NCBI GenBank assembly: GCA_020628545.1
Contig: JAHDEX010000003.1
Location: 54,166-118,165, forward strand
DNA length: 64,000 bases
DNA from: Paracoccaceae bacterium
Lineage (GTDB): Bacteria > Pseudomonadota > Alphaproteobacteria > Rhodobacterales > Rhodobacteraceae
Reading direction: 5' to 3'
Positions 1 to 9,825 of this stretch are shown here, piece after piece (position 1 is the first letter of the stretch; the number at the start of each line of letters is the position of its first letter). A model generated the notes under the pieces. It was not told the DNA's origin and searched no databases. It saw only the letters and a program-made list of their open reading frames with translations. Made by a program: the position numbers and the translations under genes.

Positions 1-1605
1 ATGATGGATGCGCTCAAGCGCATGAAACCCGACTGTATTGAGGACATCATCGCGCTCGTCGCGCTGTACCGCCCGGGCCCTATGGAGAACATTCCGAAGT
101 TCTGTGAAGTCAAGAACGGGATCAGTGAGCGGGACCTGCTGCACCCGTCGATTGACCATATTCTGGACGAGACCCAGGGCATCATCGTTTACCAGGAACA
201 GGTGATGCAGATCGCGCAGGAAATGGCGGGATACACCCTTGGCGGGGCCGACATGCTGCGCCGCGCGATGGGTAAAAAGATCAAAGAGGCGATGGACGCC
301 GAACGGCCTAAGTTTGAAGCGGGCGCAAAGGAAAACGGAGTTGATGCCAAGAAAGCGCGCGAAGTTTTTGACCTTCTGGAGAAGTTCGCGAACTACGGCT
401 TCAACAAATCCCACGCGGCGGCTTATGCGGTCGTCAGCTATCAAACCGCCTGGCTGAAGGCGAACCACCCGGTGGAGTTCATGGCCGGGGTGATGAATTG
501 CGATATTCATCTGACAGATAAGCTCGCCGTGTATTTCCAGGAGGTCAAAAAGGGTCTCTCCATCGACTACATCCCGCCTTGCGTGAACCGCTCTCAGGCG
601 ACGTTTGATGTGGAAGATCAAAAGTTGGTTTATGGATTGGGCGCGCTCAAGAACGTGGGCGTCGAAGCGATGAAGCTAATCGTGGACGGGCGTGGCGACA
701 AACCGTTTGTGAACGTATTCGACATCGCTCGGCGCGTCGATCTGAAAAAAGTCGGCAAACGTCCGCTTGAAATGCTGGCCCGGGCCGGGGCCTTCGATAT
801 TCTCGATCCCAACCGCCAAAAGATGATGAAATCACTGGACGCATTGGTGGCCTATTCGGCGGCGATCCATGAACAGAAGGCGTCGAACCAGGTTTCGCTG
901 TTTGGCGAAGCGGGGGAAGATTTGCCCGAACCACGCCTGGCCCGCTGCGACGATTGGTTGCCCGCAGAGCGGCTCGCGGAAGAGTTTAAGGCAATCGGGT
1001 TTTATTTGTCCGGGCATCCGCTCGACGACTACATGCCGTCGCTGAAACGCAAGGGCGTGCTGACGCTGGACGAGGTGACAGCCAAGGCCGAGCGCGGGGC
1101 TTGTGTGGTCAAAATGGCGGGAACAGTTTCAGGCCGTCAAGAACGCAAGTCTGCCCGCGGGAATCGCTTTGCGTTTGCCCAACTCTCTGATCCGACGGGA
1201 CAATTTGAGGTGACGCTGTTTTCTGACACATTGGAGGCATCGCGCGACCATCTCGAAGCAGGTTCGCGCATCATCCTACAAGCCGAGGCAACGATGGAGG
1301 CTGATCAGCTGAAGTTGCTGGGCCGCTCTGTCAGTCCGATTGATACCGCGATTTCCGATATCGCGAGCGCGGGGCTGCGCGTCTTCCTTGACCAGCCAGA
1401 TGCAATCCCGTCTGTCGCCTCTATTCTTGAGAACGCGGCCAAGGATGGTGTGAAAGGCGGACGCGGGCCGGTGTATTTCTGCCTCATGAACTCGGAACTT
1501 CCTGGAGAGGTGGAAATAGATCTAGGTCAGGACTTCCCGGTGAACCCTCAGATCAAGGGCGCGCTCCGCTCGTTGGGTGGGGTCATTGAGGTGGAAGAGG
1601 TCTAA
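1..1605 (+). CDS. dnaE: DNA polymerase III alpha subunit (3' part of gene)
   Basis: This is the C-terminal 534 residues of the replicative polymerase subunit; the gene begins before the window, so the ATG at base 1 is not its start. The segment YRPGPMENIP near residue 25 and YGFNKSHAAAYAVVSYQTAW near residue 132 are hallmark stretches of the bacterial DnaE finger and helix-hairpin-helix region. An OB-fold follows around residues 365-450 (VVKMAGTVSGRQERKSARGN). The protein acts in the cytoplasm as the catalytic chain of Pol III. The TAA stop at 1603-1605 is followed by a 74-bp gap before the next gene. Confidence 0.96.
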   Translation: MMDALKRMKPDCIEDIIALVALYRPGPMENIPKFCEVKNGISERDLLHPSIDHILDETQGIIVYQEQVMQIAQEMAGYTLGGADMLRRAMGKKIKEAMDAERPKFEAGAKENGVDAKKAREVFDLLEKFANYGFNKSHAAAYAVVSYQTAWLKANHPVEFMAGVMNCDIHLTDKLAVYFQEVKKGLSIDYIPPCVNRSQATFDVEDQKLVYGLGALKNVGVEAMKLIVDGRGDKPFVNVFDIARRVDLKKVGKRPLEMLARAGAFDILDPNRQKMMKSLDALVAYSAAIHEQKASNQVSLFGEAGEDLPEPRLARCDDWLPAERLAEEFKAIGFYLSGHPLDDYMPSLKRKGVLTLDEVTAKAERGACVVKMAGTVSGRQERKSARGNRFAFAQLSDPTGQFEVTLFSDTLEASRDHLEAGSRIILQAEATMEADQLKLLGRSVSPIDTAISDIASAGLRVFLDQPDAIPSVASILENAAKDGVKGGRGPVYFCLMNSELPGEVEIDLGQDFPVNPQIKGALRSLGGVIEVEEV

Positions 1606-1679
1606 ACCCCTGCGGGTATTGGCGCTTTCTGGACTCTCCTGAACCGAATCGCGTAGCGTTCGGCTGGATTGGGGAATCT

Positions 1680-2402
1680 ATGATGTCTGCTCGTTTGTTG
1701 GCCCTGGTGGCCGCCGTCAGCCTCGCTGGCTGTACGTTTGATCTTGATGAGTCTGCGACGGCAGATGCCGAGTTGCTGCGCTTCAGCACGATGACGCTCG
1801 ATGCGGAAACGCAAGAGCAATTGGCTTTGGCTGAGGCATCCGCAGAAGCTGCGGATGACGAATTAAAGGAGGCCGGAGCGGACCTTCTGACGGCGCTCTT
1901 CACGGCTTCGGACACTGCTGCGACGCCCGATGCGCTGCGTCATCGCTTTGGTGATCCGGTGCCTTACGGCGAGATTGCCATCGTCTGTGACGCGCCACGC
2001 CGGCCCGGCACCAAGATCGCAAGCGCCGGTGGTTTCACGATCTTTGACAGCGCCCCGAACACCACCACCTTGCGCGCACATTACATCACTGGCTTTGATG
2101 ATCGCTGCGCCCGGCAATTCTCGGCTGCGCTGGTGCTTACCGGAGATCCGGGAACACACGAATTCCACCGCTATATTCCTGGTAACAAATCACGGTTCAA
2201 TGCGACTGACACGGCTTATGAAGCCGTCAAATCGTCATTCTGCCGCGTGCGGGAAGGCAAACCCTGTGGAAGCCGGATTGACGCACTTGCGCGTCAGACA
2301 ACATTTGTCACGGCCTATGAAAGCTTCGGATCCCGACCAACGTGGGTCGAGATCCTCCTGCATGACGGCGAAATGTCCGCGATCGATTTCAAATCGCGAT
2401 AG
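1680..2402 (+). CDS. hypothetical lipoprotein
   Basis: The 240-residue product starts with a short basic N-terminus, a hydrophobic stretch and the lipobox LAGC at residues 15-18, so it should be processed by signal peptidase II and anchored by Cys18. The rest is soluble and contains several cysteines (for example VCDAP and SFCRVREGKPC), possibly forming disulfides in the periplasm. I do not recognise the family. An ATG-ATG pair opens the ORF; either could be used, as the upstream GGGGAAT is a weak ribosome site. The gene ends just before a pair of hairpins and faces the flavoprotein gene tail to tail. Confidence 0.8.
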   Translation: MMSARLLALVAAVSLAGCTFDLDESATADAELLRFSTMTLDAETQEQLALAEASAEAADDELKEAGADLLTALFTASDTAATPDALRHRFGDPVPYGEIAIVCDAPRRPGTKIASAGGFTIFDSAPNTTTLRAHYITGFDDRCARQFSAALVLTGDPGTHEFHRYIPGNKSRFNATDTAYEAVKSSFCRVREGKPCGSRIDALARQTTFVTAYESFGSRPTWVEILLHDGEMSAIDFKSR

Positions 2403-2403
2403 A

Positions 2404-2448
2404 CAATTTCTTGCGCGAGAAATTGCCCCAAATTCTCTAGGAGAATTT
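2404..2448. terminator. tandem hairpins between convergent genes (bidirectional terminator)
   Basis: Two perfect inverted repeats lie side by side between the lipoprotein and the flavoprotein stop codons: CAATTTCT/AGAAATTG with a 6-nt loop (2404-2425), and AAATTCTC/GAGAATTT with the 3-nt loop TAG (2430-2448). The stems are A/T-rich on their outer side, so each strand reads out into T-containing sequence. The position between two gene ends fits a shared terminator. Confidence 0.65.
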
Positions 2449-2449
2449 G

Positions 2450-4951
2450 TCACCCATCGGCGCGGATCGTTGCATTTTTTGGATCGTACGGGCTGTCTTC
2501 GGTGACTTCCGCATCCCAAAGCTTGTTCTGAAGTTTCACCTGCAATTTCGTGCCCGGTACCGCCAGATCAGCGGAGACGTACCCCATTCCGATGCTCTTG
2601 CCGAAGGCGACCGAGTAACCACCTGACGTCAGGCGCCCCACACGTGTCCCATCCTGGGTGTAGAGTGCCTCACGCCCCCAAGGGTCCGCATCATTGGGCC
2701 CGTCGATCAGCAAGGTACAGCACATTGAGCGAATGCCAGTCTTTTCCATGGCCGTTTTGCCGTGGAAATCCTTCGTGAGATCGACAAATCGGTTCAACCC
2801 GGCTTCCAGTGGCGTAGCATCACGCCCCAACTCCGTGCCGAAAGCGCGATAGGACTTCTCTTGCCGGAGCCAGTTCTGCGCCCGCGCGCCTACCAGCTTC
2901 AAGCCATGCGGTTGGCCCGCCACCATGAGTTGATCCCACAGGTAATTCTGCATCTCCATTGGATGATGCAACTCCCAGCCCAGCTCACCGGTGTATGCAA
3001 CACGTACTGCATTCACTGGGCACATGCCCAATTCGATCTGCTTTGCAGATAGCCATGGGAACCGCTTGTTCGACAGGGCCGTCGTTGGATCGGCATCGCG
3101 GATCAACGAGGATAGCACGTCACGCGACTTTGGTCCGGCCAGCGCAAACACGCCCCATTTCGCCGTCACGTCCTCTTTGTTAATGCGGCCGAACTCTGCT
3201 TCTTTGTCCGCAATAGCTTTGTAGAGGTAATCCTGATCATAGGCCTGCCAAGCCCCGGCAGAGATCAGGTAGTAGTCGTCTTCGGCCAGCCGAACGATGG
3301 TGTATTCTGTCCGGGTCGTCCCGGCTTCTGTTAGCGCATAAGTCAGATTTATCCGGCCCACCTTAGGCAACTTGTTCGTTGTGAACCAATCAAGGAACGC
3401 GGTCGCGCCGGGACCTGAGATGCGATGCTTGGTGAACGCGGTGGCGTCGATCAGGCCGACGCCGTTGCGGATCGCCTCTGCCTCTGCCTTCGCATATTCC
3501 CACCAGCCGCCGCGGCGGAATGAGCGGGCGTCGTGGTCGAAGTTGTCGGACGCGTCGAGGGGACCATAGTAGTTTGGGCGTTCCCAGCCGTTGACCTGCC
3601 CGAACTGCGCGCCTTTTGCTTTCTGCCGATCATAGGCAGGGGCGGTTTTCAGCGGGCGGCAGGCTTCACGCTCTTCATCCGGGTGATGCAGGATGTAGAC
3701 GTGGGAATAGCATTCCTCGTTCTTCCGCATCGCGTATTCGGTCGTCATCCAGGAGCCGTAGCGCTTGGGATCAAGGCTCGCCATGTCAATCTCGGCCTCG
3801 CCTGCGACCATCAATTGGGCGAGGTAGTAGCCGGTGCCACCTGCGGCTGTGATCCCGAAGGAGAACCCTTCGGCGAGCCACATATTGCGCAGGCCCGGTG
3901 CTGGCCCGACCAGCGGGTTGCCGTCAGGCGTATAGCAGATCGGGCCGTTGAAATCGTCTTTCAGACCCACGGTTTCGGAGGACGGAATCCGGTGGATCAT
4001 CGACATGTATTCTTCCTCGATCCGTTCGAGGTCCAGCGGGAAGAGGTCCGCGCGGAAGGTATCAGGTACGTTGTATTCGAACCGCGCGGGCGCGCCTTGC
4101 TCATACGGCCCGAGGATCCAGCCGCCACGTTCTTCGCGGACGTACCATTTGGCGTCCGCGTCGCGCAGCACAGGGTGTTCGGGGTTGTTCTTCCGCCATT
4201 CGACCAGGGCGGGGTCGGGTTCGGTGACGGTAAACTGGTGTTCCACCGGGATCGCGGGGATCTTGATGCCGAGCAATTGCGCGGTTCGCTGCGCATGGTT
4301 GCCTGTCGCGGTGACGACATGTTCGGCGTGGATGACCGTTTGTTCGTCGGACGGCACCAGGTTGCCGCCTTTTTCAACCATTTTCGTGACGGTCACATCC
4401 CAGTGGTCACCGGTCCAGCGATACCCATCCACCTGCCATTTGCGTTCGATCAGCACCCCGCGCTGACGTGCGCCCTTGGCCATCGCCATCGTGACGTCGG
4501 CTGGGTTAATGTAGCCGTCGGTTGGGTGGTAAATCGCGCCTTTGAGGTCTTCAGTGCGGACAAGCGGATAGCGGTCTTTGATCTGCGCCGGTGAGAGCCA
4601 TTCGTAGGGCACATCACATGTCTCTGCCGTGGCGGCGTAGAGCATGTATTCATCCATGCGGTCCTGCGTCTGCGCCATGCGCAGGTTGCCCACGACAGCA
4701 AAGCCTGCGTTCAGGCCCGTCTCTTCCTCCAACGTCTTGTAGTAGTCGACAGAGTATTTGTGGATGTGGGTCGTCGCGTAGGACATGTTGAAGAGCGGCA
4801 GAAGGCCCGCCGCATGCCAGGTCGACCCGGATGTCAGCTCATCGCGCTCCAGCAGCATCACGTCATCCCAACCGGCCTTCGCCAGATGATACGCAATTGA
4901 CGTACCAACAGCACCGCCACCTACAACAAGGGCTTTGACGTGGGTTTTCAT
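2450..4951 (-). CDS. FAD-dependent oxidoreductase with GcvT domain (dimethylglycine/sarcosine dehydrogenase type)
   Basis: The 833-residue protein has an N-terminal Rossmann FAD fold (VVGGGAVGTSIAYHL, residues 9-23) and the STWHAAGL segment typical of dimethylglycine and sarcosine dehydrogenases. The C-terminal half (about 440-825) is an aminomethyltransferase/GcvT-like folate-binding module. Such enzymes remove a methyl or methylene group from N-methylated glycines and pass it to tetrahydrofolate; the exact substrate cannot be told from sequence. The ORF track starts 24 codons earlier, but I place the start at 4951 because MKTHVKALVVGGG opens the FAD fold and GGAG lies about 8 bases upstream. 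It stands alone, with no glycine betaine genes beside it. Confidence 0.88.
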   Translation of the reverse strand: MKTHVKALVVGGGAVGTSIAYHLAKAGWDDVMLLERDELTSGSTWHAAGLLPLFNMSYATTHIHKYSVDYYKTLEEETGLNAGFAVVGNLRMAQTQDRMDEYMLYAATAETCDVPYEWLSPAQIKDRYPLVRTEDLKGAIYHPTDGYINPADVTMAMAKGARQRGVLIERKWQVDGYRWTGDHWDVTVTKMVEKGGNLVPSDEQTVIHAEHVVTATGNHAQRTAQLLGIKIPAIPVEHQFTVTEPDPALVEWRKNNPEHPVLRDADAKWYVREERGGWILGPYEQGAPARFEYNVPDTFRADLFPLDLERIEEEYMSMIHRIPSSETVGLKDDFNGPICYTPDGNPLVGPAPGLRNMWLAEGFSFGITAAGGTGYYLAQLMVAGEAEIDMASLDPKRYGSWMTTEYAMRKNEECYSHVYILHHPDEEREACRPLKTAPAYDRQKAKGAQFGQVNGWERPNYYGPLDASDNFDHDARSFRRGGWWEYAKAEAEAIRNGVGLIDATAFTKHRISGPGATAFLDWFTTNKLPKVGRINLTYALTEAGTTRTEYTIVRLAEDDYYLISAGAWQAYDQDYLYKAIADKEAEFGRINKEDVTAKWGVFALAGPKSRDVLSSLIRDADPTTALSNKRFPWLSAKQIELGMCPVNAVRVAYTGELGWELHHPMEMQNYLWDQLMVAGQPHGLKLVGARAQNWLRQEKSYRAFGTELGRDATPLEAGLNRFVDLTKDFHGKTAMEKTGIRSMCCTLLIDGPNDADPWGREALYTQDGTRVGRLTSGGYSVAFGKSIGMGYVSADLAVPGTKLQVKLQNKLWDAEVTEDSPYDPKNATIRADG

Positions 4952-5137
4952 GAGGCTACTCCGCTTCTTTGTCAGCGACACATTGACGGAATTGCCATGC
5001 ACGCGGAAGAACCAGCCGACCACATCTTGCGCGAAACCGACAGCGCCGGAATTTGACGTCGCATTTGCGCCTTCGGGACATGGTCAAATCCGAATTCTGG
5101 CACTATATCGAATGGCAGTAGCTGGGGGGCTATGTGT

Positions 5138-5380
5138 ATGTTTTGGGACGACGCGTTTTTTGCGCATTCTGCTATTGAGCCATTAATCTGGGATCAGGAC
5201 CCGAGCGACCATCCTTTGATGGATCGTATTCCGCTATTTTTGACCCTGCGCGCTGCTCGGTCAGCAGAGGGCGTGATCTTTGCCTCGCGCCGTCCGGCAA
5301 TTTCGGCGAAACCGGTTAAAATCGGCGTCGTTCGGAACGGGAAGCGCCGTAAAGCGGTGCCCCTGAACTTGAGCGCTTGA
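5138..5380 (+). CDS. doubtful small ORF, 80 aa
   Basis: An 80-codon ORF (MFWDDAFFAHSAIEPLIWDQ...) begins 8 bases after a run of six G (5124-5129), which could act as a ribosome site; the track's ATG at 5132 is too close to that run. About two thirds of codons end in G or C, which is compatible with coding, but the first half is less biased than the second. A terminator-like hairpin lies 35 bp downstream. The second half is basic (SRRPAISAKPVKIG, RNGKRRKAV). I do not recognise it and it may not be expressed. Confidence 0.3.
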   Translation: MFWDDAFFAHSAIEPLIWDQDPSDHPLMDRIPLFLTLRAARSAEGVIFASRRPAISAKPVKIGVVRNGKRRKAVPLNLSA

Positions 5381-5414
5381 TGAGCTAAAACCGATTAAAA
5401 CTCTTAACACGTTG

Positions 5415-5440
5415 CAACCCTGCGTTAGGGTTTTGTTAGT
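5415..5440 (+). terminator. possible intrinsic terminator
   Basis: The inverted repeat AACCCT/AGGGTT with loop GCGTT is followed by TTGTTAGT. The stem is only six pairs, so this is a weak candidate. It would end transcription coming from the small ORF at 5138. Confidence 0.4.
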
Positions 5441-5463
5441 CCTGTCAAGGCCATGATTGCTGC

Positions 5464-5634
5464 ATGACAAGTTCACGCATCTTCCTAAAAGTGGCCTTCG
5501 CGCTTTCACTCACGCTCGCAGTGTCAGCATGTGGGCTTGGAACACACACCGTTGTCGCAGATCGCACAAGCAATGACATGATGCGTTTCACTGTAACGCC
5601 GATCACGCCGCCCGGCTCCGCCGGGTCCCAATAA
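5464..5634 (+). CDS. very small lipoprotein, 56 aa
   Basis: This ORF is too short for the supplied track. The N-terminus MTSSRIFLKVAFALSLTLAVSAC is a textbook lipoprotein signal with lipobox VSAC at residues 20-23, leaving a mature peptide of only 34 residues ending in PITPPGSAGSQ. It lies just upstream of the heparinase-like gene in the same direction. The function is unknown. The signal peptide makes the coding call fairly safe even though the mature part is tiny. Confidence 0.7.
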   Translation: MTSSRIFLKVAFALSLTLAVSACGLGTHTVVADRTSNDMMRFTVTPITPPGSAGSQ

Positions 5635-5668
5635 GATGACACCGTGACAGGCTGGCAGCGGCTGACTA

Positions 5669-7456
5669 TTGTCACGCCACACCACAGGCATCAAGCGCAG
5701 GCACAGACAGTTGGAATTCGCACGAACATGGCGTGCCGCAGTCACCCGCGCACTGAACCGCTTCCATGCGCGCAAGGCTGCCAAAACATCTGTTACAACC
5801 CGTTTTATTACCGAGCCTGAGCCACGTACCATTGGACGGTTTGCCCGGGGTCGACAGTTGGTCAACGGCAACTTCCTGTTTGCTGGTGCGTTTCATCAGG
5901 CGCCAAGCACTTCCATCTGGGACATCGCGCCGGGCAACCCACTTGTCGCGGAAGATGTGCAGCGTTTCGACTGGCTGGACGATCTTGCCGCAGTCGGTGA
6001 CGGGCGCGCGCGCGCCAAGGCTCAGACATGGGTGATCGACTGGATCGAACGCTACGGCGACGGCCGCACGGATGGCTGGGATCCCGGATTGACCGGGCGT
6101 CGCCTGATCCGCTGGATCAACCACGCAGCCTTTCTGCAGCGCGGACATAATGACCAGATCGCAGCCCTCTTCCTGCCCAGCCTCGGGCAACAGGCAACGT
6201 TTCTTTCAAACCGCTGGTCTGCCGCGCCAGAAGGCTTGCCGCAGTTTGAGGCTTTGACGGGAACCATCATCGCGGGTCTTGCGCTCGAAGGCTTCGGCGA
6301 TCGCGTTTTCCCTGCGGTCGATGCGCTGGCGCGGGCCTGCGCGCGTCAGGTTGATGACGAAGGCGGCGTGCCGTCCCGGAATCCCGAACATCTCCTTGAA
6401 ATCTTCACGCTTGTGACCTGGGCGTTTCAGGCACTTTCCGACGCAGGGCAAAAACCACCGCCGCAGCTTTTTGCGGCCTTGTCGCGCATGGCGCCAACGC
6501 TCCGCGCTTTGCGGCATGCAGACGGCGGGCTGGCGCGGTTTCATGGTGGGGGGCGCGGCCTCGATGGACGGTTGGATCATGCCTTGGCTGATAGCAAAGT
6601 GCCAATCGCGCCTGCCGATCAGGATGCGCTGCATATGGGCTTTGCCCGGATCAATGCTGGGCGCACATCGCTGATCATCGATGCGGCACCGCCGCCGACA
6701 GGCCCCGCATCGGTGAATGCCCACGCCAGCACGCTCGCGTTCGAAGTCACGTCAGGGCGCCGCCCGTTGCTGGTGAACTGCGGATCCGGCAGAAGCTTTG
6801 GCCACGATTGGCGACGCGCGGGCCGCGCCACACCCTCACATAGTACCTTGTGCCTGAACGGAATGTCGTCATCCAGGCTTACGCCAGCGAAGGGACACGC
6901 ACACGGCGAAGAGGAACTGACCCGCACACCCGAGACGGTAAGGTGCGAATTTTCGATGCTCGAAGACGGGCGGCGACTTGAACTGTCGCACGATGGCTAC
7001 CGCCCTCAACACGGCCTGACGCACGCGCGGATCATCGACGTCTCGCTAGATGGGCGGAATATCGTCGGCGAAGACTATGTGGCCGCCGTGAGCGAACCGG
7101 ACAAGAAACGCTTCTGGGCACGAAGCGAGGCGAGTGCGGAGGCGATCACTTTCAACATCCGATTTCACCTGCACCCGGACGTGGATGCCACTGTCGATCT
7201 GCGCGGCAACGCGGTCTCAATGGTGCTGAAATCCGGTGAGGTTTGGGTGTTTCGCCACGATGGACAAGCCCGTTTGGCGTTGGAGCCGTCAGTTTATCTC
7301 GAAACAGGCCGATTAAAGCCGCGTGCGGCCCAACAGGTGGTTTTATCCAGCACCGCTTTGGATTATGCGAACCGCGTTCGCTGGTCATTTGCCAAAGCGC
7401 AGGACACGCCCGATGCGGTCCGCGATCTGGCACCTCCTGACCCTGCGGACGGGTAA
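5669..7456 (+). CDS. heparinase II/III-like protein
   Basis: The 595-residue protein matches in length and composition the heparinase II/III-like family that precedes purH in many Rhodobacterales. An N-terminal alpha/alpha-toroid region (about 60-330, [20 protein letters not shown]) precedes a beta-rich C-terminal half with the [15 protein letters not shown] segment typical of the family. The substrate is unknown; true members are polysaccharide lyases. There is no clear signal peptide, and the N-terminus is basic. The ORF opens with TTG at 5669 because a TGA lies two codons earlier in frame; a second TTG at 5711 is possible, so the start is uncertain. Confidence 0.75.
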   Translation: MSRHTTGIKRRHRQLEFARTWRAAVTRALNRFHARKAAKTSVTTRFITEPEPRTIGRFARGRQLVNGNFLFAGAFHQAPSTSIWDIAPGNPLVAEDVQRFDWLDDLAAVGDGRARAKAQTWVIDWIERYGDGRTDGWDPGLTGRRLIRWINHAAFLQRGHNDQIAALFLPSLGQQATFLSNRWSAAPEGLPQFEALTGTIIAGLALEGFGDRVFPAVDALARACARQVDDEGGVPSRNPEHLLEIFTLVTWAFQALSDAGQKPPPQLFAALSRMAPTLRALRHADGGLARFHGGGRGLDGRLDHALADSKVPIAPADQDALHMGFARINAGRTSLIIDAAPPPTGPASVNAHASTLAFEVTSGRRPLLVNCGSGRSFGHDWRRAGRATPSHSTLCLNGMSSSRLTPAKGHAHGEEELTRTPETVRCEFSMLEDGRRLELSHDGYRPQHGLTHARIIDVSLDGRNIVGEDYVAAVSEPDKKRFWARSEASAEAITFNIRFHLHPDVDATVDLRGNAVSMVLKSGEVWVFRHDGQARLALEPSVYLETGRLKPRAAQQVVLSSTALDYANRVRWSFAKAQDTPDAVRDLAPPDPADG

Positions 7457-7475
7457 CCGAACCAAGAGAGATTTG

Positions 7476-9068
7476 ATGACCACCGACCTCGCCCCGCTGC
7501 GCCGCGCCCTGCTGTCTGTTTCCGACAAAACCGGATTGATCGAACTGGGCGAAGCGCTCGCGGCACGGGGGGTAGAGCTGCTCTCGACCGGCGGGTCCGC
7601 CAAAGCGCTGCGCGATGCCGGGCTGGATGTGAAAGACGTGGCCGATGTGACTGGTTTCCCTGAGATGATGGATGGTCGTGTGAAGACCTTGCATCCGGTT
7701 GTACATGGCGGTCTGCTCGCCCGCCGCGACTTGCCGTGCCATGTGGACGCGATGACAAAGCACAACATCGGTGGTATCGACCTCCTGGTTGTGAACCTCT
7801 ACCCGTTTGAAGAAACGGTCGCGAAGGGCGGCGACTATGCCGATTGTATTGAAAACATCGACATCGGCGGCCCTGCGATGATCCGCTCGGCCGCAAAGAA
7901 CCACGCCTTTGTCACGGTAGTTACAGATGTCGAAGACTACGACGCACTCCTAGCCGAATTGAACGCAAACGACGGTCAGACGACTTACGCGTTCCGCCAG
8001 AAACAAGCTCAGATCGCTTACGGTCGCACAAGCGCCTACGACACCGCGGTGAGCACGTGGATGGCTGGCGCGCTTGGCAACGCCGAGCCACGTCGCCGGA
8101 CTTTCACTGGCACGTTCAAGCAAAGCCTCCGCTACGGTGAAAATAGCCACCAATCTGCTGCGTTTTATACCGATGGCACGAGCCGTCCTGGCGTTGCGAC
8201 AGCCGTGCAGCATCAGGGCAAGGAGCTATCCTACAATAACATCAACGACACCGATGCGGCGTTTGAATTGGTGGCGGAGTTTGATCCCGCCGACGGCCCT
8301 GCGGTCGCAATCATTAAGCACGCCAACCCGTGTGGAGTTGGACGCGGGGCGACGTTGAAAGAGGCTTACACCAAGGCCTTCGACTGCGACCGGACTTCTG
8401 CCTTTGGTGGCATCGTCGCGCTGAATATGCCGTTGGATGAAGATACTGCGAAAGCGATTGTCGAAATCTTCACCGAAGTTGTCATCGCGCCCGGCGCGTC
8501 GGATGCCGCCAAAGCGGTGTTCGCGACAAAGAAGAACCTGCGTTTGCTGACAACCGATGGCCTGCCCGATGCAACGGAAAAGTCGCTGACCTACCGCCAG
8601 GTCGCGGGTGGGATGCTGGTGCAGGACAAGGACACAGACGATCTGCAAATCGCTGATCTAAAGGTTGTCACAAAAGTCGCGCCGACGGATGCGCAAATGC
8701 AAGATCTGCTGTTTGCCTGGAAAATCGCGAAGCACGTCAAATCAAACGCCATCGTCTACGTCAAAGACGGTGCGACCGTGGGGGTCGGTGCAGGTCAGAT
8801 GAGCCGCCTTGATAGCGCGCTGATCGCTGCCAAAAAGGCAGAGCGGATGGCGGAGGCGATGGACTTGTCGCAACCACTCACCATCGGATCTGCAGTTGCG
8901 TCAGATGCCTTCTTCCCATTCGCAGACGGATTGATGGAAGCCGCCGCAGCCGGAGCGACCTGTGTCATCCAACCGGGCGGGTCCATGCGCGATGAAGAGG
9001 TGATTGCAGCCGCCGATGCGGCCGGGATCGCCATGGTCTTCACTGGCACGCGCCATTTCCGACACTAG
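7476..9068 (+). CDS. purH: bifunctional AICAR formyltransferase / IMP cyclohydrolase
   Basis: PurH carries out the last two steps of purine synthesis: formylation of AICAR with 10-formyl-tetrahydrofolate, then ring closure to IMP. The 530-residue length is standard. The N-terminal IMP cyclohydrolase domain shows [33 protein letters not shown] and [20 protein letters not shown]. The C-terminal formyltransferase domain shows [18 protein letters not shown] and [10 protein letters not shown]. The track starts 51 codons upstream inside the previous gene; I use ATG 7476, preceded by AAGAGAG, where homology begins. lspA follows after 9 bp, so the two are probably cotranscribed. Confidence 0.97.
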   Translation: MTTDLAPLRRALLSVSDKTGLIELGEALAARGVELLSTGGSAKALRDAGLDVKDVADVTGFPEMMDGRVKTLHPVVHGGLLARRDLPCHVDAMTKHNIGGIDLLVVNLYPFEETVAKGGDYADCIENIDIGGPAMIRSAAKNHAFVTVVTDVEDYDALLAELNANDGQTTYAFRQKQAQIAYGRTSAYDTAVSTWMAGALGNAEPRRRTFTGTFKQSLRYGENSHQSAAFYTDGTSRPGVATAVQHQGKELSYNNINDTDAAFELVAEFDPADGPAVAIIKHANPCGVGRGATLKEAYTKAFDCDRTSAFGGIVALNMPLDEDTAKAIVEIFTEVVIAPGASDAAKAVFATKKNLRLLTTDGLPDATEKSLTYRQVAGGMLVQDKDTDDLQIADLKVVTKVAPTDAQMQDLLFAWKIAKHVKSNAIVYVKDGATVGVGAGQMSRLDSALIAAKKAERMAEAMDLSQPLTIGSAVASDAFFPFADGLMEAAAAGATCVIQPGGSMRDEEVIAAADAAGIAMVFTGTRHFRH

Positions 9069-9077
9069 GTTCCGCCC

Positions 9078-9569
9078 ATGCGAACGCTTTTCTGGACTGC
9101 CGCCATTACCTTCCTGATTGATCAGATCAGCAAGTACTACATCTTGCACATCCTGAAGCTGGATGTTGTGAAATACATCGATGTGGCGGCTCCCTATTTG
9201 ACCCTGCGCATGGCATGGAATCGCGGGGTGAATTTCGGCATCGGCGCCGGACTTGACATGCGTTGGGTGCTGATCGGTGTCGCGATTGTGATCTCGGTCG
9301 GGGTGCTAATCTGGCTATGGCGCAACGGTGGGACGCGGATGATGATGATCTCAGCCGGGCTACTGGTTGGCGGGGCCATCGGCAACGTGATCGATCGTGT
9401 TTTCTATGGCGCCGTCGCGGATTTCCTGAACATGTCTTGCTGCGGAATCGACAACCCATACGCCTTCAACGTCGCAGACATTGCGATATTTGCCGGGGCC
9501 ATCGGGCTTGCGTTTCTTTCCGATGACACGGGAAAGCCGCGAAAAGCGAAGGCCGCAAAGAAGGCGTGA
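9078..9569 (+). CDS. lspA: lipoprotein signal peptidase (signal peptidase II)
   Basis: This 163-residue inner-membrane aspartic protease cleaves prolipoproteins ahead of the lipidated cysteine. Four hydrophobic segments are visible. The two catalytic aspartates lie in GNVIDRVFYGAVADFLNM and AFNVADIAIFAGA, the conserved blocks of the family, and WNRGVNFGI is the other signature stretch. It sits directly after purH and before a short lipoprotein, one of several predicted substrates in this window. Confidence 0.96.
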   Translation: MRTLFWTAAITFLIDQISKYYILHILKLDVVKYIDVAAPYLTLRMAWNRGVNFGIGAGLDMRWVLIGVAIVISVGVLIWLWRNGGTRMMMISAGLLVGGAIGNVIDRVFYGAVADFLNMSCCGIDNPYAFNVADIAIFAGAIGLAFLSDDTGKPRKAKAAKKA

Positions 9570-9623
9570 CCTGCCCCGCCTGATGCGTTAACACACCGTG
9601 AAGACTTTTGGACGAGGACGACA

Positions 9624-9821
9624 ATGCGTGCAGTAACACTGGCAGGGCTTCTGGCACTGACACTGGCCGCATGTTCCGGCTCCGCTACGCCTATTCGCGA
9701 TTTTGGCGCCGCGACGATTAGCCAAATCGAACGAGACGTGGTCACCCAGAAAGAATTGGTGTTGCCGCCGACCTTCAATACCTTGCCTGTACCGGGCGGC
9801 TTCAACCGCGCGGATCCATAG
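9624..9821 (+). CDS. short lipoprotein, 65 aa
   Basis: The ORF starts after a GAGGACGACA ribosome site. Its signal MRAVTLAGLLALTLAAC has lipobox LAAC at residues 14-17. The mature peptide of about 49 residues ends in LVLPPTFNTLPVPGGFNRADP. That tail resembles proline-rich DUF3035-type small lipoproteins of alphaproteobacteria, from memory only. It follows lspA by 54 bp and ends 4 bp from the convergent murJ stop. Its role is unknown. Confidence 0.7.
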   Translation: MRAVTLAGLLALTLAACSGSATPIRDFGAATISQIERDVVTQKELVLPPTFNTLPVPGGFNRADP

Positions 9822-9825
9822 GGCC

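Larger units (their letters stand above)
4952..5463. other. 512-bp region between the flavoprotein and the small lipoprotein
   Basis: This gap should hold the promoter of the minus-strand flavoprotein and of the plus-strand lipoprotein. I see no clear sigma-70 box. It contains one doubtful small ORF (5138-5380) followed by a terminator-like hairpin (5415-5440), both listed separately. I looked for a glycine-riboswitch-like leader ahead of the flavoprotein and did not see one. Confidence 0.5.

Noticed and set aside
1644-1663. A small hairpin (CCGAA...TTCGG with inner CGC/GCG) after dnaE as a terminator.
   Set aside because: The stem is interrupted and no T run follows; it lies directly ahead of the next gene on the same strand.
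3533-4594. A 353-codon plus-strand ORF antisense to the flavoprotein gene.
   Set aside because: It lies entirely within a clear minus-strand coding region, has a Phe/Gly/Arg-skewed composition typical of GC-rich antisense frames, and has no recognisable motif.
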